Part shown: positions 1-6,262 of the stretch, piece after piece
How positions within the stretch are numbered: position 1 is the first letter of the stretch
Layout: each line of letters starts with the position of its first letter
Assembly: GCA_021737205.1 (NCBI GenBank)
Contig: JAIPEK010000064.1
Location: 1-9,812 of the forward strand
Direction of reading: 5' to 3'
DNA from: Desulfarculaceae bacterium
GTDB taxonomy: Bacteria > Desulfobacterota > Desulfobacteria > Desulfobacterales > Desulfobacteraceae
DNA: 9,812 nucleotides
Translations under genes and position numbers: made by a program
The notes under the pieces: model-generated
What the model was told of the DNA's origin: nothing
The model's input: the letters and a program-made list of their open reading frames with translations, nothing else
Database searches by the model: none

Positions 1-314
1 CCCCCGCCGAGCCCCGCCCCGACGGGAATATGTTTTTCAATTTCAATCCGCACCCCTCCCCGTTCACCAAACTGCCGCAACCGTTCATAAAACAGTGACG
101 CCGCTCTTGCAGCCAGGTTCGAACCGTCTTCGGGCACCGCAGAATGGCTGCAGGCAACGGTTACTGTTTCCCTGTCAAGGAACTCAAGGCGGACTTCATC
201 ACACAGGTCGATGTAAGACATCAGGGAGACAATTTCATGCCGGCCGTTCTCCCTTCTGCCCGTCACATAAAGAAAACAGTTGATCTTGGCCGGGGAGAAA
301 AGCGTTTTCTTCAC
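1..314 (-). CDS. ispE: 4-diphosphocytidyl-2-C-methyl-D-erythritol kinase, N-terminal part (cut by window edge)
   Basis: GHMP-family kinase that phosphorylates CDP-methylerythritol at the 2-hydroxyl in the cytosolic MEP isoprenoid pathway. About 104 residues are visible. They start with MKKTLFSPAKIN, whose Lys10 matches the catalytic-site lysine of E. coli IspE. FLYVTGRRENGRHEI follows at 14-28 and the glycine-rich ATP loop VGAGLGGG begins near residue 97, just before the edge. The GTG start (314-312) overlaps the TGA stop of the DUF1844 gene as GTGA, with GAGG seven bases upstream, so the two are probably translationally coupled. Oddity: residue 25 is Arg (codon CGG at 242-240), where the E. 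coli enzyme has Tyr in a GYH motif; His26 is kept. The family call is firm. The remaining two thirds, including the catalytic Asp, lie outside the window. Confidence 0.93.
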   Translation of the reverse strand, partial: MKKTLFSPAKINCFLYVTGRRENGRHEIVSLMSYIDLCDEVRLEFLDRETVTVACSHSAVPEDGSNLAARAASLFYERLRQFGERGGVRIEIEKHIPVGAGLGG

Positions 315-622
315 CCCTTTGCCTCTACATAGGCCAGCCTGAGTTCATGAAGCAGGTTGGTCAGAAGATTTTCCTCCTCCGTATCCAGGTTGCCGGCGGT
401 TTTCTCCTTGATCATGGCCATCATGTCGATGGTCTGTTTTGCAAGTTCCAGATTTTTCTCTTTCCTGCCGGTTGTGGGCTCCTCCACAAGACCGAGCTGT
501 ACCAGAACCGAAGAATACAGAGACAGCACGAAACTTGAAAAATCAACCTTCGGCAATCCCGCGGATTTCCCGTCTTCCCCGGAAGAGTGTTCATTCATCA
601 CAAATCCGTTCCCCTCAGCCAT
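311..622 (-). CDS. DUF1844 family protein
   Basis: Small soluble protein of unknown function, 103 residues from the chosen start. The first 25 residues are polar and variable. The family core follows: VDFSSFVLSLYSSVLVQLGL (26-45), a short EEPTTGRKEKN loop, then a helical stretch with AKQTIDMMAMIKEKT (61-75) and a C-terminal helix ending LHELRLAYVEAKG. The pattern suggests a small all-helical protein without signal peptide or membrane segment. The reading frame stays open to 688, but ATG at 622-620 is preferred because AGGAGG (636-631) lies eight bases upstream. The gene overlaps ispE by four bases. A DUF1844-ispE pairing is familiar from deltaproteobacterial genomes, but it does not reveal the function. 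Confidence 0.85.
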   Translation of the reverse strand: MAEGNGFVMNEHSSGEDGKSAGLPKVDFSSFVLSLYSSVLVQLGLVEEPTTGRKEKNLELAKQTIDMMAMIKEKTAGNLDTEEENLLTNLLHELRLAYVEAKG

Positions 623-675
623 TTCCAAAACCTCCTGAAATCGATTCTTTTTATATGAAAGCACAACATTTTTTA

Positions 676-733
676 CCATGAAGGGCATGAAGGAACTGAA
701 GCAAAATCTTCATGAACTTCATGCTCTTCATGG
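676..733. repeat. CATGAAG palindromic intergenic repeat (long hairpin)
   Basis: Two 26-base arms (676-701 and 708-733) flank a six-base loop CAAAAT. 21 of 26 positions pair. Each arm is built from a nine-base unit: CATGAAG at 677-683 and 686-692 with a decayed copy at 695-701, and CTTCATG at 708-714, 717-723 and 726-732. It lies in the 151-base gap between the phosphopantetheinyl transferase stop and the DUF1844 start. Neither side has a T-tract, so it does not look like an intrinsic terminator. It resembles a REP-like dispersed element, but its copy number cannot be judged here. A second short hairpin (TGTCC-GCCG-GGACA, 754-767) lies just after the transferase stop, also without a T-tract. 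Confidence 0.75.
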
Positions 734-773
734 TGATCTTTCATCATTCATTGTGTCCGCCGGGACATGACCG

Positions 774-1328
774 TTATTCAAACCGCCAGTCGACCCGCTC
801 CGCCTCTTTTTTTGTCACCGTGGCGATATGGCCGTCAAAACAGATGTTTTCCACCCGAAACGGTCGATCGTAATATTTAAGGTCGATATTACCGGCATCC
901 ACAACCCGGATGACGGTCACATGCATCAGCCCGGCAAGCCCTGTTCCGGTATATTTCAACACCGCCTCCTTTGCTGTAAAGGTCCGGAAAAAAATGGTAT
1001 CCGCACCATCCACTCCGAACACTTCCATTTCAGCCTCGGATACAACCCTTTCGAACAGGCGCCGGGAGACCGGCTTGATCTTTTCAAGATCGATCCCGGC
1101 AGGGCCGTCGGAAACCACACCGGCCACGTAATCGAGCTTGTGCGACAGGGACCAGTAAACCCCGCCGTCACACAAAGGCTCGCCGTTTTCCCCCGTTTCC
1201 AGCCGTGTCGGCAAAAGCCCCGTGCGCCGCCCTGAAATCATTACGCTCTTTCTTGCAAACCGGCTCAGGGCGGCAGTCCTGTCTCCGGTCTTCAGCCTAC
1301 GGATCTTTTGCGGTACCTTCAGGATCAC
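774..1328 (-). CDS. 4'-phosphopantetheinyl transferase superfamily protein (Sfp-type, compact)
   Basis: Transfers the phosphopantetheine arm of CoA to a serine of an acyl or peptidyl carrier protein in the cytosol. 184 residues from the GTG at 1328-1326, shorter than Bacillus Sfp (about 224). Visible motifs are WSLSHKLDYVAGVV (59-72), GIDLE (78-82; Asp80 and Glu82 would bind Mg) and FRTFTAKEAVLK (114-125; Glu121 the third metal ligand), followed by GTGL. The family's usual W(T/S)xKE has Phe in place of Trp. The GTG start has no good ribosome site nearby. GGAGG inside the end of the upstream gene instead sits six bases before an in-frame ATT at 1346-1344, which would add six residues. The gene starts about 20 bases after the acetate-CoA ligase, so cotranscription is likely. 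The carrier-protein substrate is unknown. Confidence 0.87.
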   Translation of the reverse strand: MILKVPQKIRRLKTGDRTAALSRFARKSVMISGRRTGLLPTRLETGENGEPLCDGGVYWSLSHKLDYVAGVVSDGPAGIDLEKIKPVSRRLFERVVSEAEMEVFGVDGADTIFFRTFTAKEAVLKYTGTGLAGLMHVTVIRVVDAGNIDLKYYDRPFRVENICFDGHIATVTKKEAERVDWRFE

Positions 1329-1347
1329 GGGACAAAGCGTTGGAATC

Positions 1348-3474
1348 CTATACCTCCGGTTCTTCCAGCTTGATAATCACGTCGGCCACGGTGGTTCCGC
1401 CACCTTCATCATGGACAAACAGGGGATTGATATCGAGCTCTTTTATAATCGGATGATTGTCCACCATGGCCCTCAGACTCACCAGGTTCTTTTCCACGGC
1501 CTCGATGTCAGCCGGTTTTTCTCCCCGCATCCCGGCAAGAATCGGGTACCCCTTTATGCTTTTGATCATGCGCCTCACCACATTCCGCCCCATGGGGGCC
1601 AGCCGGAACGCCACATCCTTGTACACTTCCACGAATATACCGCCCAGGCCGAACATCACGGCATGGCCGAACTGGGGATCCCGGTTCACCCCGAGGATAA
1701 CCTCCCGCCCCCTGGAAATCATTTTCTGAACGACCACCCCGTCGATAACGGCGTCGTTGTTGTACGCCCGGGCGTTTTCAATGATCTGCTCATAGGCCTG
1801 GCCCGCTTCGGATGCGTCTTCGAGATCAACCTGAACTCCCCCTGCATCGGTTTTGTGCAGGATATCACTGGAAATGATCTTCATGACCACGGGGTATCCG
1901 AGCCGGTCCGCAATCGCAACCGCATCTTCCCTGCTTTTGGCAAGTTCCATGGGAACGGCTGTAAACCCGTAGCATTCGAGAATCCGGTTCCCGTCAAGTT
2001 CTCCGAGTGTTGTCCGGCCTTCCGAGACATATCTCTGGATGATTTCTTCCGCTTTTTCCCTGTCGTATTCGAGGTCGTACTGGGGCAGGATCCGCCTGGA
2101 GAGCCATTTCCGGCCCTGCCGGACAGCGCCCAGCGCGCGGGCGGCACTTTCGGGAAAATGGTACACCGGTATATTGTTTTTCTGCAGAAGCTTGACCCCG
2201 TCGGACACATCCACAACTCCCATAAAACAGCACACCACCGGCTTGTCCGATTTTTTTGAAATATTGAGGATGGCTTCGGCCGTGCCGATGGCATCGGTCA
2301 TGGACTGGGGGGTAAGAATAATCAAAACCCCTTCCACGTCCGGATCGCTGAGTACCGTGGCCAGCGTGTTTTCATACCGGTCCTTGGCCGCATCCCCGAT
2401 CACGTCTACCGGGTTGTGAAAATTGGCTGTGGACGGCAGGTATTTATGAAGCTCCCGTACCGTCTCATCGGAAAACCGGGCCAGCTTCAACCCCGACTGT
2501 TCGCTCATGTCCGTGGCAATGATCCCCGGGCCGCCGGCATTGGTAACAATGGCGACCCTGTCTGAGGCCGGATATTTTTTCGCCGCAAAAACCTGGGCGT
2601 AATCAAAGAGCTGGTTGACGGTCCGGCACCTCAGTATGCCGGACTGGCTGAAGATAGCATCGTATATGGCGTCCGAACCTGCAAGAGAGCCTGTATGAGA
2701 CGCCGCCGCCCTTGCGCCTGCATCCGATGAACCGGACTTGATGGCCAGAACCGACGTAAAATCCGGGTAAGAGGTCATCTGCCGGACTTCGGAAATGAAT
2801 TCTTCCGAGCTTCTGCCCAGCTCCTCCATGTACATCATCACCACCTCGGTCTCCGGATCCTTGTGGTAGTACCGCAACAGGTCCAACTCGTCCACGTCCG
2901 CCTTGTTTCCTATTGAGACGAACTTGGAAAACCCGAAGCCCCGGTCCTGGGCGAAATCCAGAACCGCCGTGCAAAGAGCGCCGCTCTGGGATATAAAGGA
3001 TACATGCCCCGGTTTGGGCATCCTTGCGGAAAAACTGGCATTCAGGGAAACATCCGGAGACGGGTTGATCACGCCCAGGCAGTTCGGCCCCACCAGCCTG
3101 ACACCGGCCTCCTTGCAGAGGGCGGCGATCTCGTTTTCAATCCTGGCACCCTCTCCCCCTACTTCCTTGAATCCGGCCGAGACGATCACAATCCCTTTTA
3201 CCTCTTTTTCAATGCAGCCTTTGACCGCTTCGAGCGCACGTTTCGGCGGCAGTATGATCATCCCCAGGTCAATCGGGTCTTCGATATTCGAAATATCCTT
3301 GTAGCATTTGACACTGAGAATGGACCTGGCTTTGGGGTTCACCGGAAACAGTGTTCCCTGGTATCCTCCGTACAGGATATTGGCGAATATGTCATGGCCG
3401 ACCTTTCCCTTTGTAGTGGACGCACCGATGACGGCTATGGATTCAGGCGCGAAAATGGCATCCAGCTTGTCCAT
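1348..3474 (-). CDS. ADP-forming acetate-CoA ligase (fused alpha-beta acyl-CoA synthetase, NDP-forming)
   Basis: Interconverts acetyl-CoA + ADP + Pi and acetate + ATP + CoA through a phosphohistidine relay; cytosolic. 708 residues in the usual fused order. The CoA-binding Rossmann domain has SIAVIGAS (12-19) and GPNCLG (129-134). The succinyl-CoA-ligase-like domain has SQSGAL (163-168) and AAASHTGSLAG (256-266; His260 the likely phosphorylated residue). The C-terminal ATP-grasp domain has ILHKTDAGGV (538-547, second relay His540) and ELDINPLFV (679-687). The ATG lies one base after the cooC stop. AGGAGG (3483-3478) overlaps that stop, so translation is probably coupled. The acyl range is not certain from sequence, and propionate or branched acids are possible. 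Context with CooC and AcsD favours acetate, either as acetate activation or as ATP-yielding acetate release. Confidence 0.93.
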   Translation of the reverse strand: MDKLDAIFAPESIAVIGASTTKGKVGHDIFANILYGGYQGTLFPVNPKARSILSVKCYKDISNIEDPIDLGMIILPPKRALEAVKGCIEKEVKGIVIVSAGFKEVGGEGARIENEIAALCKEAGVRLVGPNCLGVINPSPDVSLNASFSARMPKPGHVSFISQSGALCTAVLDFAQDRGFGFSKFVSIGNKADVDELDLLRYYHKDPETEVVMMYMEELGRSSEEFISEVRQMTSYPDFTSVLAIKSGSSDAGARAAASHTGSLAGSDAIYDAIFSQSGILRCRTVNQLFDYAQVFAAKKYPASDRVAIVTNAGGPGIIATDMSEQSGLKLARFSDETVRELHKYLPSTANFHNPVDVIGDAAKDRYENTLATVLSDPDVEGVLIILTPQSMTDAIGTAEAILNISKKSDKPVVCCFMGVVDVSDGVKLLQKNNIPVYHFPESAARALGAVRQGRKWLSRRILPQYDLEYDREKAEEIIQRYVSEGRTTLGELDGNRILECYGFTAVPMELAKSREDAVAIADRLGYPVVMKIISSDILHKTDAGGVQVDLEDASEAGQAYEQIIENARAYNNDAVIDGVVVQKMISRGREVILGVNRDPQFGHAVMFGLGGIFVEVYKDVAFRLAPMGRNVVRRMIKSIKGYPILAGMRGEKPADIEAVEKNLVSLRAMVDNHPIIKELDINPLFVHDEGGGTTVADVIIKLEEPEV

Positions 3475-3475
3475 T

Positions 3476-4243
3476 CTACCTCCTCTCGGTTTGATGAAAG
3501 CTTTCCAAAAGCTGATTGATTTTGGTTACGGCCGCGGCATCGTCCGGCAATTCGAGAAAGGACCTTCTTTCCATGTCATAGTCCACAAGCGTGTGATCCT
3601 CCGGGAGGGTTGCAAGAAGCGGAACCCCGATTTCCGCAAGCTCTTTTTCGAATTTGGGATTGAACGTATCCGGCCCCCGGTTCACGACCAGCCCTTTTTC
3701 CTTGACATCCAGCTTCAGGCCGGAAAGCATGTCGTTGATCCGCTTGACCGCCCGCAACCCTCTCAAGGCATAGTCGGTCACCATGATCAGCATGTCCACA
3801 CGGCCGCTGCTGCGGCGGCTTAAATGCTCCATACCGGCCTCGTTGTCCACGATAATATACTCATAGCTTTTTTCCAGCTCCTCCATGAACCGGTTGAGAA
3901 TGTTATTGACCATGCAGTAGCATCCCTGCCCTTCCTGCCGGCCCATTACGATCAGGTCGAATTGTTCCTGTTCCATGAGGATCTGGTTCATCATCATCTC
4001 TATATAAACCGCCTTGTCCATTCCCGAAGGCAGTGACTGAGGGTCCCGCATGAACTCTTCCCGGATATCCCCCACAGTTTTTTCGATATTGATCCCGAGG
4101 GTTTCCCCGAGATTGCTGTTGGGATCCGCGTCCACCGCAAGGACCGGAGAACTTCCGTTGTTTATCAGTTGACGCAGGATCAGCGCCGCCACTGTTGTCT
4201 TTCCAACCCCGCCCTTACCGGCAAGTGCAATCACTTTACTCAT
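3476..4243 (-). CDS. cooC: CooC-type nickel-insertion ATPase for CO dehydrogenase
   Basis: MinD/ParA-like SIMIBI ATPase that helps insert nickel into the C-cluster of CO dehydrogenase (or the A-cluster of acetyl-CoA synthase, when called AcsF); cytosolic. 255 residues, usual for the family. It starts with the deviant Walker A GKGGVGKTT (9-17). VLAVDADPNSNLGETLG follows at 34-50. The diagnostic GCYCMVN (107-113) carries the CxC pair, Cys108 and Cys110, that binds metal at the dimer interface. IIVDNEAGMEHLSRR (130-144) matches the Walker B/switch region. A ribosome site GGAG precedes the ATG by about six bases. It is first in a minus-strand run and closely coupled to the acetate-CoA ligase. No CO dehydrogenase catalytic subunit is in the window. 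CooC and AcsF cannot be separated with confidence from sequence alone. Confidence 0.92.
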   Translation of the reverse strand: MSKVIALAGKGGVGKTTVAALILRQLINNGSSPVLAVDADPNSNLGETLGINIEKTVGDIREEFMRDPQSLPSGMDKAVYIEMMMNQILMEQEQFDLIVMGRQEGQGCYCMVNNILNRFMEELEKSYEYIIVDNEAGMEHLSRRSSGRVDMLIMVTDYALRGLRAVKRINDMLSGLKLDVKEKGLVVNRGPDTFNPKFEKELAEIGVPLLATLPEDHTLVDYDMERRSFLELPDDAAAVTKINQLLESFHQTERR

Positions 4244-4320
4244 ATGATCTCCACATTATTGATTATCAAAACCACTTCTTCAAAAAACAATAAAAACAGC
4301 CAGTTGAAAAAGCACCTCTT

Positions 4321-4349
4321 ATTCTAACATCCCGGGACATCTTCCACAA
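4321..4349 (-). promoter_or_regulatory. candidate promoter for the cooC operon
   Basis: Reading the minus strand, TTGTGG (4349-4344) and TAGAAT (4326-4321) are separated by exactly 17 bases, a plausible sigma-70 pair about 78 bases before the cooC start. The spacer contains the palindrome TCCCGGGA. This is pattern matching only; no transcript data support it. Confidence 0.35.
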
Positions 4350-4386
4350 CAGATTTATCAAGGTCGGTGACCCGGATATTTTTCCC

Positions 4387-4415
4387 TTGATAATTATAAG
4401 CCACAGGCGTATGAA
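4387..4415 (+). promoter_or_regulatory. candidate promoter for the DUF554 gene
   Basis: TTGATA (4387-4392) and TATGAA (4410-4415) with a 17-base spacer are a reasonable sigma-70 pair. Transcription from here would give a leader of about 150 bases that includes the long hairpin at 4464-4542. A second candidate, TTGCAG (4434-4439) and TATACC (4456-4461) with a 16-base spacer, is nearly as good. The rest of the 327-base divergent spacer holds no convincing gene. Confidence 0.3.
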
Positions 4416-4463
4416 AGTACGGACAGTAAAAAGTTGCAGGGCATCAAAATACAGATATACCAT

Positions 4464-4542
4464 GTAACCGTTCACGGTTTACAGTTGTCGGTTCACGGTT
4501 GAAAAACACGTGAACTGTGAACCGACAACCGTGAACGGTTAC
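4464..4542. repeat. long imperfect inverted repeat (30-bp stem with a 7-base bulge)
   Basis: The left arm at 4464-4500 and right arm at 4513-4542 flank a 12-base loop containing CACGTG. The outer 16 bases (GTAACCGTTCACGGTT, 4464-4479) pair perfectly with 4527-4542. A seven-base TACAGTT (4480-4486) is unpaired. The inner 14 bases (4487-4500) pair with 4513-4526 with one G-U type position. Each arm is itself made of short direct repeats of CGGTTCACGGTT or CCGTTCACGGTT type. It ends 28 bases before the DUF554 start codon. There is no T-tract. It is a different family from the CATGAAG repeat, and its function is unknown. Confidence 0.8.
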
Positions 4543-4570
4543 GATACCATTACATCAGGCAGGATATTTC

Positions 4571-5257
4571 ATGACGGGTACTTTGGTCAACACCGCGGCG
4601 GTTATAGCCGGAAGCCTTCTGGGGCTTTTGTTCAGAAAAGGAATTCCGGACAACTACAACAAAACCGTGATCCACGGAATCAGCCTGGCTGTCATCCTCA
4701 TCGGATTCAGGGCGGCACTGGAAAGCGACAGCATCCTCATCGTGATCATCAGCCTTGTCATCGGAAGCATTGCCGGAGAGGCGCTGAAAATTGAATCGAA
4801 ACTCGAAGCACTGGGGCAGCGAATGGGGAAAAGTTTTTCCCGGGGAAAGGAAGGTTTTACCCAGGGATTTGTTACGGCAAGCCTGCTTTTCTGTGTGGGA
4901 TCCCTCGCCATTGTGGGGTCCCTTGAAAGCGGACTGACCGGAGATCACCAGACCCTTTTCGCCAAGTCAATTCTGGACGGCGTGACATCGGTAATCCTCA
5001 CCTCGTCGCTGGGAATCGGGGTGATTTTTTCCGCACTTTCGATTTTCCTTTATCAGGGGAGCATCACCCTTGCCGCCTCCATGGTGAAACCGCTTCTGGT
5101 GCCCGAAGTCATCAGCCAGATGACGGCGGTGGGCGGTCTTCTGATTATCGCCATCGGGCTCAACCTCCTGGAGATGACCAAAATCCGGATCGGCAACATG
5201 CTGCCGGCCATTTTCATCCCTCTCCTGTACTACTGCATCCGGCTCGCTTTTTCCTGA
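4571..5257 (+). CDS. DUF554 (YqgA-like) integral membrane protein
   Basis: Predicted inner-membrane protein of 228 residues, the usual length for the DUF554 family (E. coli YqgA about 235). The opening MTGTLVNTAAVIAGSLLGLL is the typical family start. Hydrophobic segments lie near 4-21, 35-50, 54-71, 99-118, 134-160, 182-200 and 208-227, so six or seven helices are likely. The polar loop at 74-98 includes KSFSRGKEGF. FVTASLLFCVGSLAIVGSLESGL (100-122) and LFAKSILDGVTSVILTSSLG (129-148) match conserved family blocks. AGGA stands about six bases before the ATG. It is divergent from cooC and convergent with folD, so it is probably a single-gene unit with no clear tie to the acetyl-CoA pathway. 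Transport has been suggested for the family, but no substrate is established. Confidence 0.9.
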   Translation: MTGTLVNTAAVIAGSLLGLLFRKGIPDNYNKTVIHGISLAVILIGFRAALESDSILIVIISLVIGSIAGEALKIESKLEALGQRMGKSFSRGKEGFTQGFVTASLLFCVGSLAIVGSLESGLTGDHQTLFAKSILDGVTSVILTSSLGIGVIFSALSIFLYQGSITLAASMVKPLLVPEVISQMTAVGGLLIIAIGLNLLEMTKIRIGNMLPAIFIPLLYYCIRLAFS

Positions 5258-5261
5258 TCCG

Positions 5262-5315
5262 AAAAAAAGGGCCGGGATTTGGATCGCACAAAACCCGGCC
5301 CGATTGTGTTTTTCA
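5262..5315. terminator. bidirectional intrinsic terminator between DUF554 and folD
   Basis: GGGCCGGG (5269-5276) and CCCGGCCC (5294-5301) form a perfect eight-base GC stem, extended after one mismatch by TTTG/CAAA. On the minus strand the stem is followed at once by seven Ts (5268-5262), an excellent terminator for fhs-folD. On the plus strand GATTGTGTTTTT follows, a weaker but usable stop for DUF554. The convergent gene ends fit this double use. Confidence 0.85.
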
Positions 5316-5338
5316 AGCAGTTTCAGCTATCGTGCAAT

Positions 5339-6235
5339 TTACTTGGCCTCGATGGCGAATTTTGCCGATTGCACCGTATTCTTCATTAACATGGCGATCG
5401 TCATGGGTCCGACGCCGCCCGGGACGGGGGTAATTTTCCCCGCGATTTCCTTTGCCTTGTCAAAGTCCACATCACCTTTGAGGATCGCTTTGCCGGTTTT
5501 TTCACTGGTACCGACGCGGTTGACGCCCACATCGATGACCGTTGCACCGGGCTTGATCCATTCCGGCTTGACCAGGCCCGGCACACCTGCGGCCACGATC
5601 AGAATGTCGGCCCGTTTGCAGTGACCTTCCAGATCCTTGGTCCGGGTGTGAACGATGGTGGTGGTGGCATTGGCTCCCTCTCCCTTCTGGGCCATCATAA
5701 CGGCAATGGGCTTGCCCACGATATTGGACCGGCCGACCACGACCACCTCGGCACCGGATGTTTCCGTACCGGACCGGATGATCATCTCCTGGATGCCCGC
5801 CGGCGTGCACGGCAGGAATTTGACTTCGCTGCCGCCGATCATGAGCCGACCCACGTTGACCGGGTGAAACCCGTCCACATCCTTGTCCGGATCAATGGCA
5901 TTGAGCACTTTTTTATCATCGATGTGGTCCGGAAGCGGAAGCTGGACCAGTATTCCGTGGATTTCGGGATCGTTGTTGTACTTATCGATCAGAGTAAGAA
6001 GATCGGCCTCGGAAATCGTGTCCGCCTGATTGTCCTGAATTTCCTTGAAGCCGAGTTCCTCTGCGGTTTTAATCTTGAGTCTTACATAACTCTGGGAAGC
6101 GGGATTCTCTCCGACCAGAATCGTCACGAGACCTGGAACGGTCCCGTGCTGTGCCTTCATGTCCGCCACTTCCTTTTTCAATTCCTCGAGAATCGTTTTT
6201 CGTATCTCGGTTCCGCTGATTAAATCTGCTGTCAT
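5339..6235 (-). CDS. folD: bifunctional methylene-THF dehydrogenase / methenyl-THF cyclohydrolase
   Basis: Oxidises methylene-THF to methenyl-THF with NAD(P)+ and hydrolyses it to 10-formyl-THF, reversibly; cytosolic. 298 residues, typical. From the chosen ATG, YVRLK (50-54) holds the catalytic Tyr50 and Lys54. GILVQLPLP (94-102), DKDVDGFHP (117-125, with Asp121), GRSNIVGKP (168-176, the nucleotide-binding loop) and TPVPGGVGPMT (269-279) are all intact. The frame also offers TTG two codons upstream (6241-6239). AGGAG lies nine bases before the ATG but only about three before the TTG, so ATG at 6235 is preferred. The gene follows fhs by 27 bases and ends at a strong terminator. In the Wood-Ljungdahl methyl branch it acts right after Fhs. 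NADH or NADPH preference cannot be read with confidence. Confidence 0.96.
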   Translation of the reverse strand: MTADLISGTEIRKTILEELKKEVADMKAQHGTVPGLVTILVGENPASQSYVRLKIKTAEELGFKEIQDNQADTISEADLLTLIDKYNNDPEIHGILVQLPLPDHIDDKKVLNAIDPDKDVDGFHPVNVGRLMIGGSEVKFLPCTPAGIQEMIIRSGTETSGAEVVVVGRSNIVGKPIAVMMAQKGEGANATTTIVHTRTKDLEGHCKRADILIVAAGVPGLVKPEWIKPGATVIDVGVNRVGTSEKTGKAILKGDVDFDKAKEIAGKITPVPGGVGPMTIAMLMKNTVQSAKFAIEAK

Positions 6236-6262
6236 TTTCAAAAACTCCTGTTTATCTGTAAT

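Noticed and set aside
676..733. possible CRISPR-like array
   Set aside because: The repeated word is only seven bases at nine-base spacing, in inverted arms, without unique spacers or cas genes.
1222..2259. 345-residue plus-strand open frame
   Set aside because: It lies wholly antisense to the acyl-CoA synthetase and the phosphopantetheinyl transferase, has a His/Pro-rich composition typical of a shadow frame, and shows no family motif.
4266..4475. 69-residue minus-strand frame in the cooC-DUF554 spacer
   Set aside because: It has no ribosome site, an odd aromatic-rich composition, overlaps the candidate promoters and resembles no family I know.
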